Source: Tetrapyrgos nigripes
Taxonomy: Eukaryota > Basidiomycota > Agaricomycetes > Agaricales > Campanellaceae
Length of the DNA stretch: 64,000 nt
NCBI GenBank assembly: GCA_013368315.1
Contig: JAACJM010000054.1
Coordinates: 372,001 to 436,000, forward strand
Direction: 5' to 3'
Part shown: piece after piece, positions 44,029 to 52,604 of the stretch
Position numbering within the stretch: the stretch's first letter is position 1
Layout of the letters: the number at the start of each line of letters is the position of its first letter
Notes under the pieces: model-generated
Databases searched by the model: none
Seen by the model: only the letters and a program-made list of their open reading frames with translations
What the model was told of the DNA's origin: nothing
Made by a program: the position numbers and the translations under genes

Positions 44029-44503
44029 TGTCATGAATCGTCTCCCGCCTCTCCTACATTTTCCTCTTCATTTCCTTCTACCTATTCACTTCTACTCACC
44101 ATTCTATCACCTTCCATAAACCCATAAACACTAATTACTTCTCATCATCGCCTCTCTAATCTATGACTCACTTCTCCGTTTCCTTTATCTCCATGGACAT
44201 TCTCACATATATACTTCTTTACTTGACTCACATTCTTATCTCCTCCGATTCCTAAACCCCATGGACATTCTCACATATTCATTTCTCTTCTATATATATC
44301 TTAGATCTCGTAGCTAGGTTCCTTAGTCTGTTCACTTCGTCTCCACTCCGCTCCTAGTACAGTGCAGTGTCGAGCATAGTCAGCTACTCGATCTCTTCTC
44401 GTCTCTATCATTCTTTCTCTATCTCGTCTCATTGTAACTCGCTGAATCTATCTCGTTCATTGTGTGACTTGGGTGGTTTTGCTAAGTGACAACGTTCTTG
44501 ACA
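44029..44503 (+). repeat. 5' LTR of the young gypsy element
   Basis: It runs from TGTCATG to CTTGACA. The U3 part has the 19-bp motif CATGGACATTCTCACATAT twice (44,192-44,210 and 44,260-44,278), possibly a protein-binding site. TATATATAT at 44,291-44,299 is the probable TATA box. Confidence 0.92.
44325..44334 (+). promoter_or_regulatory. Probable RNA 5' end and self-primer sequence
   Basis: AGTCTGTTCA begins 34 bp after the start of the TATA box, where transcription should begin. It is the exact complement of the primer-binding site TGAACAGACT at 44,506-44,515, the arrangement known from the self-priming Tf1 retrotransposon of fission yeast. Confidence 0.6.
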
Positions 44504-44505
44504 CT

Positions 44506-44515
44506 TGAACAGACT
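44506..44515 (+). promoter_or_regulatory. Primer-binding site (self-priming type)
   Basis: TGAACAGACT starts two bases after the 5' LTR and pairs over ten bases with AGTCTGTTCA in the R region of the same RNA. The older relative keeps both sequences (51,938-51,947 and the LTR part near 43,991). No tRNA match was tested. Confidence 0.6.
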
Positions 44516-44553
44516 CTCTTACACCCACCTCACAAACAGACCCTCGATAAAAC

Positions 44554-45048
44554 ACACTGGCTCTTAACTTCGAACCCCTTACTAACGACCTACGAACCCG
44601 ACCTTCACCGTTCTACCCTTTCCCCATCAATCGATCAAAGTACTTCGTAAACTACCGAGAAGAACTCGAAACAACAGTACGCGAGCATGCTATCGCACTC
44701 GACGACTATTGGATTATACTCAACAAGAGATTGTGGATCCCAGGTGAAGTGACCGTCTCCGAATACCTCCGAATAAAGATATCACCTGAAAACACCGCTC
44801 CACGCTACGTTGCAATTGCAGATACGTGTTACCTCGTTCAACTAGGAGAAACAACCCTCCCATATTGGTTCAGTCACGCCGACTACGAGGATAGCGACAT
44901 CTTTGAGTTCCGCCAAGAGGAATACCACGAATATCTCCAAACCCGAATCCCTAGAATAACCAACTACTATAGATCACTGGTCTCTTGGGAAGACGTCTCA
45001 GGAGAACAGTGGGATATTCTATTTCCGGATTCTGAAACAAGTGAATGA
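44554..45048 (+). CDS. Gypsy 5' frame before gag (ORF0), no ATG
   Basis: A frame stays open for about 164 codons from just after a TAA near 44,552 to the TGA at 45,046-45,048. It reads ...LALNFEPLTNDLRTRPS, YFVNYREELETTVREH, PRYVAIADTCYLVQLG, then an acidic end. There is no in-frame ATG, and the stop overlaps the gag ATG (ATGA). The older copy has a diverged version (about 52,225-52,600: LALNFEPFLTNLRIQPPPEY) with one in-frame TGA, so the frame was once conserved. Its start could come from splicing, a non-ATG codon, or it may be non-translated remnant. No family is recognised. Confidence 0.5.
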   Translation, partial: TLALNFEPLTNDLRTRPSPFYPFPINRSKYFVNYREELETTVREHAIALDDYWIILNKRLWIPGEVTVSEYLRIKISPENTAPRYVAIADTCYLVQLGETTLPYWFSHADYEDSDIFEFRQEEYHEYLQTRIPRITNYYRSLVSWEDVSGEQWDILFPDSETSE

Positions 45049-46682
45049 GCGAAAGCGGAATTCCTAGAACCACTAGATCGCGTACAGCCTCACAAAATCC
45101 TAGCCGTACTTCCTCTCCCCACATCGTTTGTCTCAGACGACCTCACACACACGTCCCCCGAAACCAACAAGATTGTTATTTCTCACACCAAAACCGGTGG
45201 GAATTTTGCACAAACCATCCGTGCCCCAATCGACTCTCCGTACATAATCGACCCCTCTCCATCGAAGAACAAACAATCGGTATCGAACCAGTCTCGCTCT
45301 TCAAATCCCTTCCATCAGAACCAACCACAGAAAGCCCGAATCCCGTCACAACTCCGTCACCAACTCCTTCGCACGAACCTTCCCCAGAATCCCAACCCTC
45401 TCACAACAGATCCCCAACAAACAGTACTCCTAGTGCAGCCCAAGAACCTCTCTCAGTTAACCCCTCATTTCCTATCGACTTCCACTCCATCCACGCCGCC
45501 CTCAGAATGTCTGAAAACCCTGCCTCAGCCACAGCTGCTGCTGGAGGAACCCAAGCGCCCCGAGACGCCCCACCGCCCGACGACGATGTTCAGGATGCTC
45601 AATCCTCGGTCTTTCCTAACCTGACTACCAAAGAACGAGGAGTGAAGCCAGAAAAGTTCACAGGAGACCGGAACCAAACGAAGGATTGGATGGCCGAATT
45701 TAACAACTACCTCCGGCTCAATGAACAAGTCTATCCCACTGAAGAAGAGAAGATATCCTTCTTCCTCACACTGTTCTCAGGAGAAGAAGCGAAACGATGG
45801 GCTCATAACATGATGGTAAAGGTGTTCGAGGAGGAAGACGATTTCAGCGACAGTGACGAAGAATATACAAGCACCGACGAAGGCTCCTCTGCCTTGAAAC
45901 CGAAAGCGAAAGGGAAATCCTGGACGCTACGCGAAGTAAAGCGAGAGTTCCTACGGGATTTCAAACCCTCAGCCCGAGAGACCCAGGCCCAAACCAAAAT
46001 AGAACACATCAAAATGGAGGGAGCTCTAGCCAATATAGATAAGTACAACTCCCAATTCAAACGATACGCTGATGATACTGGCTACAACGACAAGGCATTA
46101 ATGAAATGGTATCGAAAAGGGCTCCCCCGAGGACTAGTAGACCGAATCTCTTACCTATCCACTCAACCCAGGAATCTCGCAGCACTACAAAAGGCAGCGG
46201 TAAAACAACACATGATTTGGTTAGAAAGGCAGGAAGAGAAAAACTCGTGGAGTAAACCTCGAAGGGAGGAAGGACAGCCAGGAAGAGGGTCACAGGGTGC
46301 AAGAGGTGGTCGAGCAAGAAGCTTGGAAGTTAATGCCCTCCAAGACAACGTCCCAGGTGCATCTTCAACTACTAAATACCCACTGAAACTGACTCCCCAA
46401 GAAAGGGAAAAAATGAGGAAAGAAGGACGATGCTTCAGGTGCCGAGGACTGGGGCACATGGGTAACGATTGCCCAACATTCCCTAACACACCCTCAGTCA
46501 CTCCCAATAATACGACCTGGAGACCCTCCATAAAGAAAACTGCAGTCACTACAGAAGCCTCAGAATCCAAGGCCGACACTACCGCAGACAACATCTCAGA
46601 ACTCACGGCCAGAATCGGAGCATTATCAGGAGAGGAGAAAGAAGGACTACTAAAGAAGTTCGTAACGGAAGCGGATTTTTGA
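45045..46682 (+). CDS. Gypsy Gag
   Basis: This 545-residue capsid/nucleocapsid protein begins with a Ser/Pro/Thr-rich region that includes a short Cys group (about residues 25-70). The retrotransposon gag domain is about 190-360 (VKPEKFTGDRNQTKDWMAEF, FLTLFSGEEAKRWAHNMM). An acidic loop follows (EEEDDFSDSDEEYTSTDE). The zinc knuckle CFRCRGLGHMGNDC is near residue 463. It packages the RNA in virus-like particles. The stop TGA lies in GGATTTTTGA, a probable -1 shift site into pol. Confidence 0.92.
   Translation: MSESGIPRTTRSRTASQNPSRTSSPHIVCLRRPHTHVPRNQQDCYFSHQNRWEFCTNHPCPNRLSVHNRPLSIEEQTIGIEPVSLFKSLPSEPTTESPNPVTTPSPTPSHEPSPESQPSHNRSPTNSTPSAAQEPLSVNPSFPIDFHSIHAALRMSENPASATAAAGGTQAPRDAPPPDDDVQDAQSSVFPNLTTKERGVKPEKFTGDRNQTKDWMAEFNNYLRLNEQVYPTEEEKISFFLTLFSGEEAKRWAHNMMVKVFEEEDDFSDSDEEYTSTDEGSSALKPKAKGKSWTLREVKREFLRDFKPSARETQAQTKIEHIKMEGALANIDKYNSQFKRYADDTGYNDKALMKWYRKGLPRGLVDRISYLSTQPRNLAALQKAAVKQHMIWLERQEEKNSWSKPRREEGQPGRGSQGARGGRARSLEVNALQDNVPGASSTTKYPLKLTPQEREKMRKEGRCFRCRGLGHMGNDCPTFPNTPSVTPNNTTWRPSIKKTAVTTEASESKADTTADNISELTARIGALSGEEKEGLLKKFVTEADF
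46676..46682 (+). promoter_or_regulatory. Candidate -1 frameshift site at the gag stop
   Basis: Gag ends GAT TTT TGA, with five T in a row. A Phe tRNA on TTT can slip back one base onto an identical TTT, after which TTG AAT ACC continues in the pol frame. The older relative ends GAT TTT TAA with the same T run followed by AATACCTCCCCTG, so the arrangement is conserved. It is not a standard X-XXY-YYZ heptamer. Confidence 0.5.
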
Positions 46683-49600
46683 ATACCTCCCCTGCTACGT
46701 CGTCAGGAGGAGGGACATGGACATACATACCAGTAAAACACAGGCAATACACGAGCCCTATACCCTTTCGTAAGCCACGATCCCTATCTGAATTGAGAAT
46801 CACGGCAATCACTCGAAATCAACAGACCCCATCAATAGAGCTTAAAACTGAATTGATTGGGAAAATAACTGGACGAAAAATCGATGCAACCGCTCTACTA
46901 GACAGTGGAGCAGAAGGAATCATCATTAATAATACCTTCACCCAAAAACATCATCTCAGTCGCATTCCCCTAGAAAAACCATTTCCAGTTCGAAACGTCG
47001 ATGGATCAGAAAACGTAATGGGATGGGTAAGACATTACACCGTCCAAAAACTACGGATTTACACCCCAGATCACCAATCCCATCACGAGGAGATCGCTGA
47101 ATTTTACATCACGGATATCGGAGATCACGATATCATTTTGGGTACCGATTGGTTACGACACCACAACCTGGAGATCGACTGGACAACATCGGAAATCAAC
47201 CTAATGCGATGCCCCAGCGCTTGTACACTGGAAAAGACCCCAGTAAAGACCGAAGCTAAGTCGAAAATCTCTCCTCCGAGAATGAAGAAACCTAAAATAG
47301 TCGATCCCAGAACACATCACCGAGACTACCAAGTGGTATTCAAAGACATCGTGGGTCCCCACAAAACAATGCCACAACCCAAGATAGCGGGACAATGTCG
47401 ATCACAACGACCTAAGAAGATCCGATTACAACGGATCGACTTAGGAGCAATGCTCTCCTCAGAAGACATGACCGGACAATGGAATGTTCCGGGACAATGG
47501 AGTGAACTCGTCATGGAATACCTAGACACCCCCACCGACCCTGATGAAGGTTTATCAGATACCAAGCTGAGTATCCGAGCTGCCTTTACCAAAGCGCTAC
47601 AAAACACTGAAAACAAATCCACGAACTCAGCAACCTCATTGCAAGAACAAATACCAGAACAATACCATGAATACTTGTCGGTGTTCGACAAAAAGACTTC
47701 AGAACGCCTACCCCAACGAAGTAATTGGGATCACGCGATCAAACTACAAGACGGCTTCCAACCACGCGCATGTAAAACGTACCCTCTCTCCCCGAACGAA
47801 CAATCCGAACTCGATTCCTTCCTGACCGAAAACCTCGAGAAAGGATACATTAAACCATCGAAGTCCCCAATGGCAAGTCCCTTCTTCTTTGTAAAGAAAA
47901 AGGACGGAAAGCTACGCCCGGTGCAGGATTATAGAGCGCTCAACAAGGGTACCGTAAAGAACGCATACCCACTACCCCTCATTCCAGAACTAATCGACAA
48001 ACTCAAAAACACATATGTGTTCAGTAAAATCGACCTACGGTGGGGATACAATAACATCCGTATCAAAGAAGGAGACGAATGGAAAGCCGCCTTCAAAACC
48101 AACCGAGGACTATTTGAGCCAACGGTCATGTTTTTTGGATTAATGAACTCACCGGCGACCTTTCAAGCAATGATGAACACTATCTTCAAGGATCTCATTG
48201 ACCAAGGGAAGATCGTCGTCTATATGGATGATATTTTGATATTCACCCGTGACCTAGATGAACATCAGGAATTAGTCCAAACAGTCCTACAACGACTACG
48301 GGACAACGACCTATACGCCAAACCTGAAAAATGCATATTCGAAGCAGACAAAGTCGACTTTTTGGGACTGATTGTCTCTCACGACACTCTATCAATGGAC
48401 CCAGTTAAGGTAGAAGGAGTACTCGAATGGCCAACTCCCAAAACAGTAAAGGAAGTTCAGGCTTTCCTAGGATTCGGAAACTTCTACAGACGCTTCATCA
48501 AGGACTTTTCAAAAATCGCACGTCCTCTCTTCGATCTGACAAGGAAGGACAACCACTGGAACTGGGGAACAGAGTCCGAAAAAGCATTCCAATCCCTCAA
48601 AACGGCCTTCACATCAAAACCCGTTCTACTGATGCCAGATCACACAAAACCATACCGAGTGGAAGTAGACGCATCAGACTACGCAACGGGGGGAATACTT
48701 ATGCAAACCGGGGAAGACAATCGATGGCACCCAGTCGCCTACATCTCCAAATCCCTCTCAGAAACCGAGCGAAACTACGACATCCACGACAAGGAACTAT
48801 TGGCAATCATACGGGCACTGGAAGCATGGAGACACTATTTGGAGGGAGCCCCCCATTCTATCGAAATCTTCACCGACCACCGGAACTTGGAATATTTCCA
48901 GACCGCCCAAAAACTCAGTCGACGACAGGCACGATGGGCGTTATTCCTTACGCGATTTGAGTTCTCCCTCCAACATAAACCCGGAAGTCTGAATAAAGCT
49001 GACCCGCTATCTAGACGACCAGACCACAAACTCGGGACCGAGAACGACAACACCGACAGAATCCTTCTCGACCCCAAATTCTTCCAAATCCGAGCAACTA
49101 GACAAGGAACAGTAACAGCCATAGGAGATGTAGAACTACGAAGGCGAATCAAGGAATGCCCCAAGAGGGACCTGGAGGTAGTGAGTGCCTTGGATGTCAT
49201 CCTACGGAACGGACCACGTTCGCTGGTAAAAAACCTACAGGAATGGAATTATGAAGATGGAATCATCTTATTCCGAGGAAAGATTTACGTACCAGCAGAC
49301 AACGACCTCCAACGGGATATTGTAAAAATACACCATGACTCCCTGGCAGCAGGACACCCCGGACGATACAAAACTTACGAGCTAGTCAGCAGGGAATTTT
49401 GGTGGCCTGGAATGTCAGTCTTCGTCAAGGACTACGTAACGGGCTGTGCCAAATGCCAGGTGACAAAAACCAACAACCATCCCCCTCGGATCCCCTTAAT
49501 TCCCACCGAAATTCCAGAACGTCCGTTCGGGACTATTACCACCGACTTCATCACGGATCTCCCTGAATGCAAAGGGTTCAATGCAATTCACGTCACAGTT

Positions 49601-50596
49601 GACAAGTCAACAAAAACGGTCATCATATCGCCGTGCACAAAAACAATTGACAGTGACGGAACGGTGAATCTGCTACTTGACAACACTTGGCGGCGGTACG
49701 GGTTATGGGACAAGATGATATCTGACCGGGGACCGCAGTTCGCTAGCAAGGTCATGGCCGCGATCCATGAGAAGCTGGGCATAACTTCAGCCCTCAGTAC
49801 CGCTTACCACCCACAGACCGACGGGGAGTCGGAGCGATACAATCAGGAATTGGAACAGTTCCTACGGATCTTCTGTAACTACCGACAAGAAGACTGGGTG
49901 GACTATCTACCCTATGCCGAATTCAGTCATAACACCAGAATCCACTCGGCAACAGGAAAATCCCCCTTTGAACTCCTACACGGATACCAACCACGCTTCT
50001 TTCCATCATTCAATCCAACCTCTAACCTACCATCGATAGAGGAACGACTTGAAAACCTCAACCAACTCAGGGACGAGCTCAAAGCGAGTCTGACGTCGGC
50101 CACCGAGACAATGAAAGCACAGCATGGGAATCATTCCATGTCTTGGACAGGATACAAGGTCGGGGACAAGGTGCTACTCGACGGAAAGAACCTGAAGACA
50201 ACAAGACCCAAAGCTAAGTTGTCCGATCGTCGTCACGGTCCATTCGAGATCATTGAAGTAATCAGCCAGGTTAACTACAAATTGAAACTACCGACAACCT
50301 GGCGTATACACCCCGTCTTCCACGCGTCCCTATTAACGCCGTACGTTGAAACGGACGCTCACGGACCAAACTACCCTGAACCTCCCGCGGAATTACTAGA
50401 CGCAGACGAGGAATATGATGTCGAAATGATACTGGACTCAAAACCCACCAGGAATAGGAAGGGAACTCAATATCTCATCAAGTGGTTGGATTACCCCGAC
50501 TCGGAAAACACTTGGGTACCTACGTCTAACCTAACCAAGGTAAAAGACATGATCGAAGAGTTCCACCAGAAACATCCCCGAGCTTACCGACATTAA
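46679..50596 (+). CDS. Gypsy Pol with chromodomain
   Basis: The frame spans 1305 codons with no ATG at its start, consistent with expression as a Gag-Pol fusion by frameshift. Domains in order: aspartic protease (ALLDSGAEGIIINNTF, Asp near 75); reverse transcriptase (LRPVQDYRALN, FSKIDLRWGYNNIRI, and VVYMDDILIFT with Tyr near 515); RNase H (VEVDASDYATGGIL, DKELLAIIRALEAWRHYLEG, FTDHRNLEYF); integrase with an HHCC zinc finger (HHDSLAAGHPGRYKTYE, CAKCQVTK) and catalytic DDE residues (TTDFITDLP with Asp near 956, SDRGPQFASK, TDGESERYNQELEQF). A C-terminal chromodomain lies from about 1245 (EYDVEMILDSKPTRNRKG, YLIKWLDYPDSENTWVP), which in chromoviruses steers integration to marked chromatin. No lesion is seen. 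Confidence 0.95.
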   Translation: MNTSPATSSGGGTWTYIPVKHRQYTSPIPFRKPRSLSELRITAITRNQQTPSIELKTELIGKITGRKIDATALLDSGAEGIIINNTFTQKHHLSRIPLEKPFPVRNVDGSENVMGWVRHYTVQKLRIYTPDHQSHHEEIAEFYITDIGDHDIILGTDWLRHHNLEIDWTTSEINLMRCPSACTLEKTPVKTEAKSKISPPRMKKPKIVDPRTHHRDYQVVFKDIVGPHKTMPQPKIAGQCRSQRPKKIRLQRIDLGAMLSSEDMTGQWNVPGQWSELVMEYLDTPTDPDEGLSDTKLSIRAAFTKALQNTENKSTNSATSLQEQIPEQYHEYLSVFDKKTSERLPQRSNWDHAIKLQDGFQPRACKTYPLSPNEQSELDSFLTENLEKGYIKPSKSPMASPFFFVKKKDGKLRPVQDYRALNKGTVKNAYPLPLIPELIDKLKNTYVFSKIDLRWGYNNIRIKEGDEWKAAFKTNRGLFEPTVMFFGLMNSPATFQAMMNTIFKDLIDQGKIVVYMDDILIFTRDLDEHQELVQTVLQRLRDNDLYAKPEKCIFEADKVDFLGLIVSHDTLSMDPVKVEGVLEWPTPKTVKEVQAFLGFGNFYRRFIKDFSKIARPLFDLTRKDNHWNWGTESEKAFQSLKTAFTSKPVLLMPDHTKPYRVEVDASDYATGGILMQTGEDNRWHPVAYISKSLSETERNYDIHDKELLAIIRALEAWRHYLEGAPHSIEIFTDHRNLEYFQTAQKLSRRQARWALFLTRFEFSLQHKPGSLNKADPLSRRPDHKLGTENDNTDRILLDPKFFQIRATRQGTVTAIGDVELRRRIKECPKRDLEVVSALDVILRNGPRSLVKNLQEWNYEDGIILFRGKIYVPADNDLQRDIVKIHHDSLAAGHPGRYKTYELVSREFWWPGMSVFVKDYVTGCAKCQVTKTNNHPPRIPLIPTEIPERPFGTITTDFITDLPECKGFNAIHVTVDKSTKTVIISPCTKTIDSDGTVNLLLDNTWRRYGLWDKMISDRGPQFASKVMAAIHEKLGITSALSTAYHPQTDGESERYNQELEQFLRIFCNYRQEDWVDYLPYAEFSHNTRIHSATGKSPFELLHGYQPRFFPSFNPTSNLPSIEERLENLNQLRDELKASLTSATETMKAQHGNHSMSWTGYKVGDKVLLDGKNLKTTRPKAKLSDRRHGPFEIIEVISQVNYKLKLPTTWRIHPVFHASLLTPYVETDAHGPNYPEPPAELLDADEEYDVEMILDSKPTRNRKGTQYLIKWLDYPDSENTWVPTSNLTKVKDMIEEFHQKHPRAYRH

Positions 50597-50753
50597 CGGC
50601 GTCTACTGTCACAACCTAACGGACAACTTACCCGTCTCTTATTACCACGGACACGATCTTGTTAAAAGGCGACTACGCTGAACCCAAACGACAAAAACAG
50701 AGCTCAACCACATCCTACCAAGACATCCCTCTACCCTCACACCACACTCCAGC

Positions 50754-51295
50754 ATGTCTACACCCATCGCTATCACAGTCTCGACCACCACCACAACGAC
50801 GATCGACCCATTGACGGACAACACCGGACGCTGCAGATACAGCCAACGTTCAGGCCGGCGTTGCAGATTAGACGAAGGGCACACGGGGAGACATAGCGGG
50901 TGTAATCAATGCATCTGGCCAGGACATGAATCGTCGAAACGATGCAGGTTAGGAGCGGGACACCGATCGAGATGCGCCACCTACCCGTCTAGCCTGCGAA
51001 CTAACGAACAAAACAACCTGGGATGGGGGGATGCAAGCATTTGGGGGGGAACACGCAGTTAAACTATGTCGACGACAACACCGGGTGGGGTACAGCGAAC
51101 GACAACAGCGATGGATGGGGCACATGGGAAGGAGGATGGGAAGGACACGAGTCAGCTCTAACGGGATGGGGCAACTTCCCATACGACTTACCAGAAATGT
51201 GGCCAACTATACGTGGTCTGGATAAACAAATCAAGAAGCAGTGGACGAAACAGTGGACCAGTTGGCTTCCGAGCTCCAGTGAAAGCTCGACGTAG
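50754..51295 (+). CDS. Gypsy post-pol frame: Cys/His cluster and GW repeats
   Basis: Two overlapping frames lie between pol and the 3' LTR. The first (50,754-51,062, true ATG) has a Cys/His cluster with an internal repeat (CRLDEGHTGRH and CRLGAGHRSRC), then NNLGWGDASIWGG. The second (51,023-51,295) carries TGWGTANDNSDGWGTWEGGW and ALTGWGNFPYD, ending near SSSESST. They would be one protein of about 170-180 residues if one base were lost or gained in the G7 run at 51,043-51,049. This could be a mutation, a sequencing error or slippage. GW/WG pairs in disordered, acidic context resemble Argonaute-binding hooks. The product and its role are inferred; nothing like it was searched. Confidence 0.45.
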
Positions 51296-51307
51296 AAAGG
51301 GGGGTAG
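51294..51307 (+). promoter_or_regulatory. Polypurine tract of the young gypsy element
   Basis: AGAAAGGGGGGTAG directly precedes the 3' LTR and would prime plus-strand synthesis. Confidence 0.75.
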
Positions 51308-51782
51308 TGTCATGAATCGTCTCCCGCCTCTCCTACATTTTCCTCTTCATTTCCTTCTACCTATTCACTTCTACTCACCATTCTATCACCTTCTATAAAC
51401 CCATAAACACTAATTACTTCTCATCATCGCCTCTCTAATCTATGACTCACTTCTCCGTTTCCTTTATCTCCATGGACATTCTCACATATATACTTCTTTA
51501 CTTGACTCACATTCTTATCTCCTCCGATTCCTAAACCCCATGGACATTCTCACATATTCATTTCTCTTCTATATATATCTTAGATCTGGTAGCTAGGTTC
51601 CTTAGTCTGTTCACTTCGTCTCCACTCCGCTCCTAGTACAGTGCAGTGTCGAGCATAGTCAGCTACTCGATCTCTTCTCGTCTCTATCATTCTTTCTCTA
51701 TCTCGTCTCATTGTAACTCGCCGAATCTATCTCGTTCATTGTGTGACTTGGGTGGTTTTGCTAAGTGACAACGTTCTTGACA
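51308..51782 (+). repeat. 3' LTR of the young gypsy element
   Basis: It is 475 bp, the same as the 5' LTR. I count three single-base differences (CTTCTATAAAC for CTTCCATAAAC, ATCTGGTAG for ATCTCGTAG, CTCGCCGAATC for CTCGCTGAATC). Confidence 0.92.
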
Positions 51783-51935
51783 ACAGTGCAGTGTCGAGTA
51801 TAGTCAGCTACTCATCCTCTACTTGCCTCTACTATTTCTCTCTCTATCTCTCTATATCGTCTCGTTGTAACTCATCAATCTATTGGTTTATTGTGTGACT
51901 TGGGTGGTTATTGCTAAGTGACAACGTTCTTGACA
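51783..51935 (+). mobile_element. Left LTR of the older gypsy element (second part)
   Basis: It resumes after the ACAGT duplication (51,783-51,787) with GCAGTGTCGAGTATAGTCAG and ends GTTCTTGACA at 51,935. Together with 43,766-44,028 it gives an LTR of about 411 bp, shorter than and diverged from the young one. Confidence 0.85.
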
Positions 51936-52604
51936 CTTGAACAGACTCCTCTTACACCCACCTCACAAACAGACCTCACAACTCAACACAAATCCTTCCA
52001 TTGTATTAAACTTCCCTATTCTTCCATCCTTCCCCTACAGTGCCCCAAGCCCATCATCTCTACCCTGTGTGAGGAGCCTCACAGGTCGGCCGGCGTGAAC
52101 AGTTCAAGGAGCTGTTGCACAAAGTCATCCCCCATCTACACAGTTTCGAGACGTAAAGCCAAACTCGCTGACTTGAGTAAGGTGGTCAACCGACTCTGTA
52201 ATTGAAATCCAAAACCCTCAATTATACACACTGGCTCTCAACTTTGAACCATTCCTCACCAACCTACGAATCCAACCCCCACCAGAATACCGCTACAGAA
52301 TTGAAGATTCAGACCCAAACAGCTTCAAAAACTATTCACAGCAGGTTGAAAACGCAGTATGAAAGTACACCGTCGCATTCAACAACCATTGGATTAAACT
52401 AAACAATCCAACTTGGAAACGCTCCTATTCCCTGTTGGTTTAGTCACGACGACTACGAAGACAGCAACATCTTGGAATACTGCCTAGAGGAACATGAAGA
52501 GTACCTCCAAACTCGAATCCCCAGAATAAACGACTATGATCGACAAGGATTCTATTGGGAAGACGTCCCCACTGATCAGGACCTGAAGACACCAACTAGT
52601 GTAT

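Larger units (their letters stand above)
44029..51782 (+). mobile_element. Full-length Ty3/gypsy chromovirus
   Basis: This 7.75-kb element has 475-bp LTRs beginning TGTCATGAATCG and ending GTTCTTGACA, with only three differences that I can see between them, so the insertion is young. In order it has a primer-binding site, a 5' frame without ATG, gag, pol (protease, RT, RNase H, integrase, chromodomain), a post-pol frame, a polypurine tract and the 3' LTR. Gag and pol are uninterrupted. It sits in the LTR of an older member of the same family. Confidence 0.95.
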
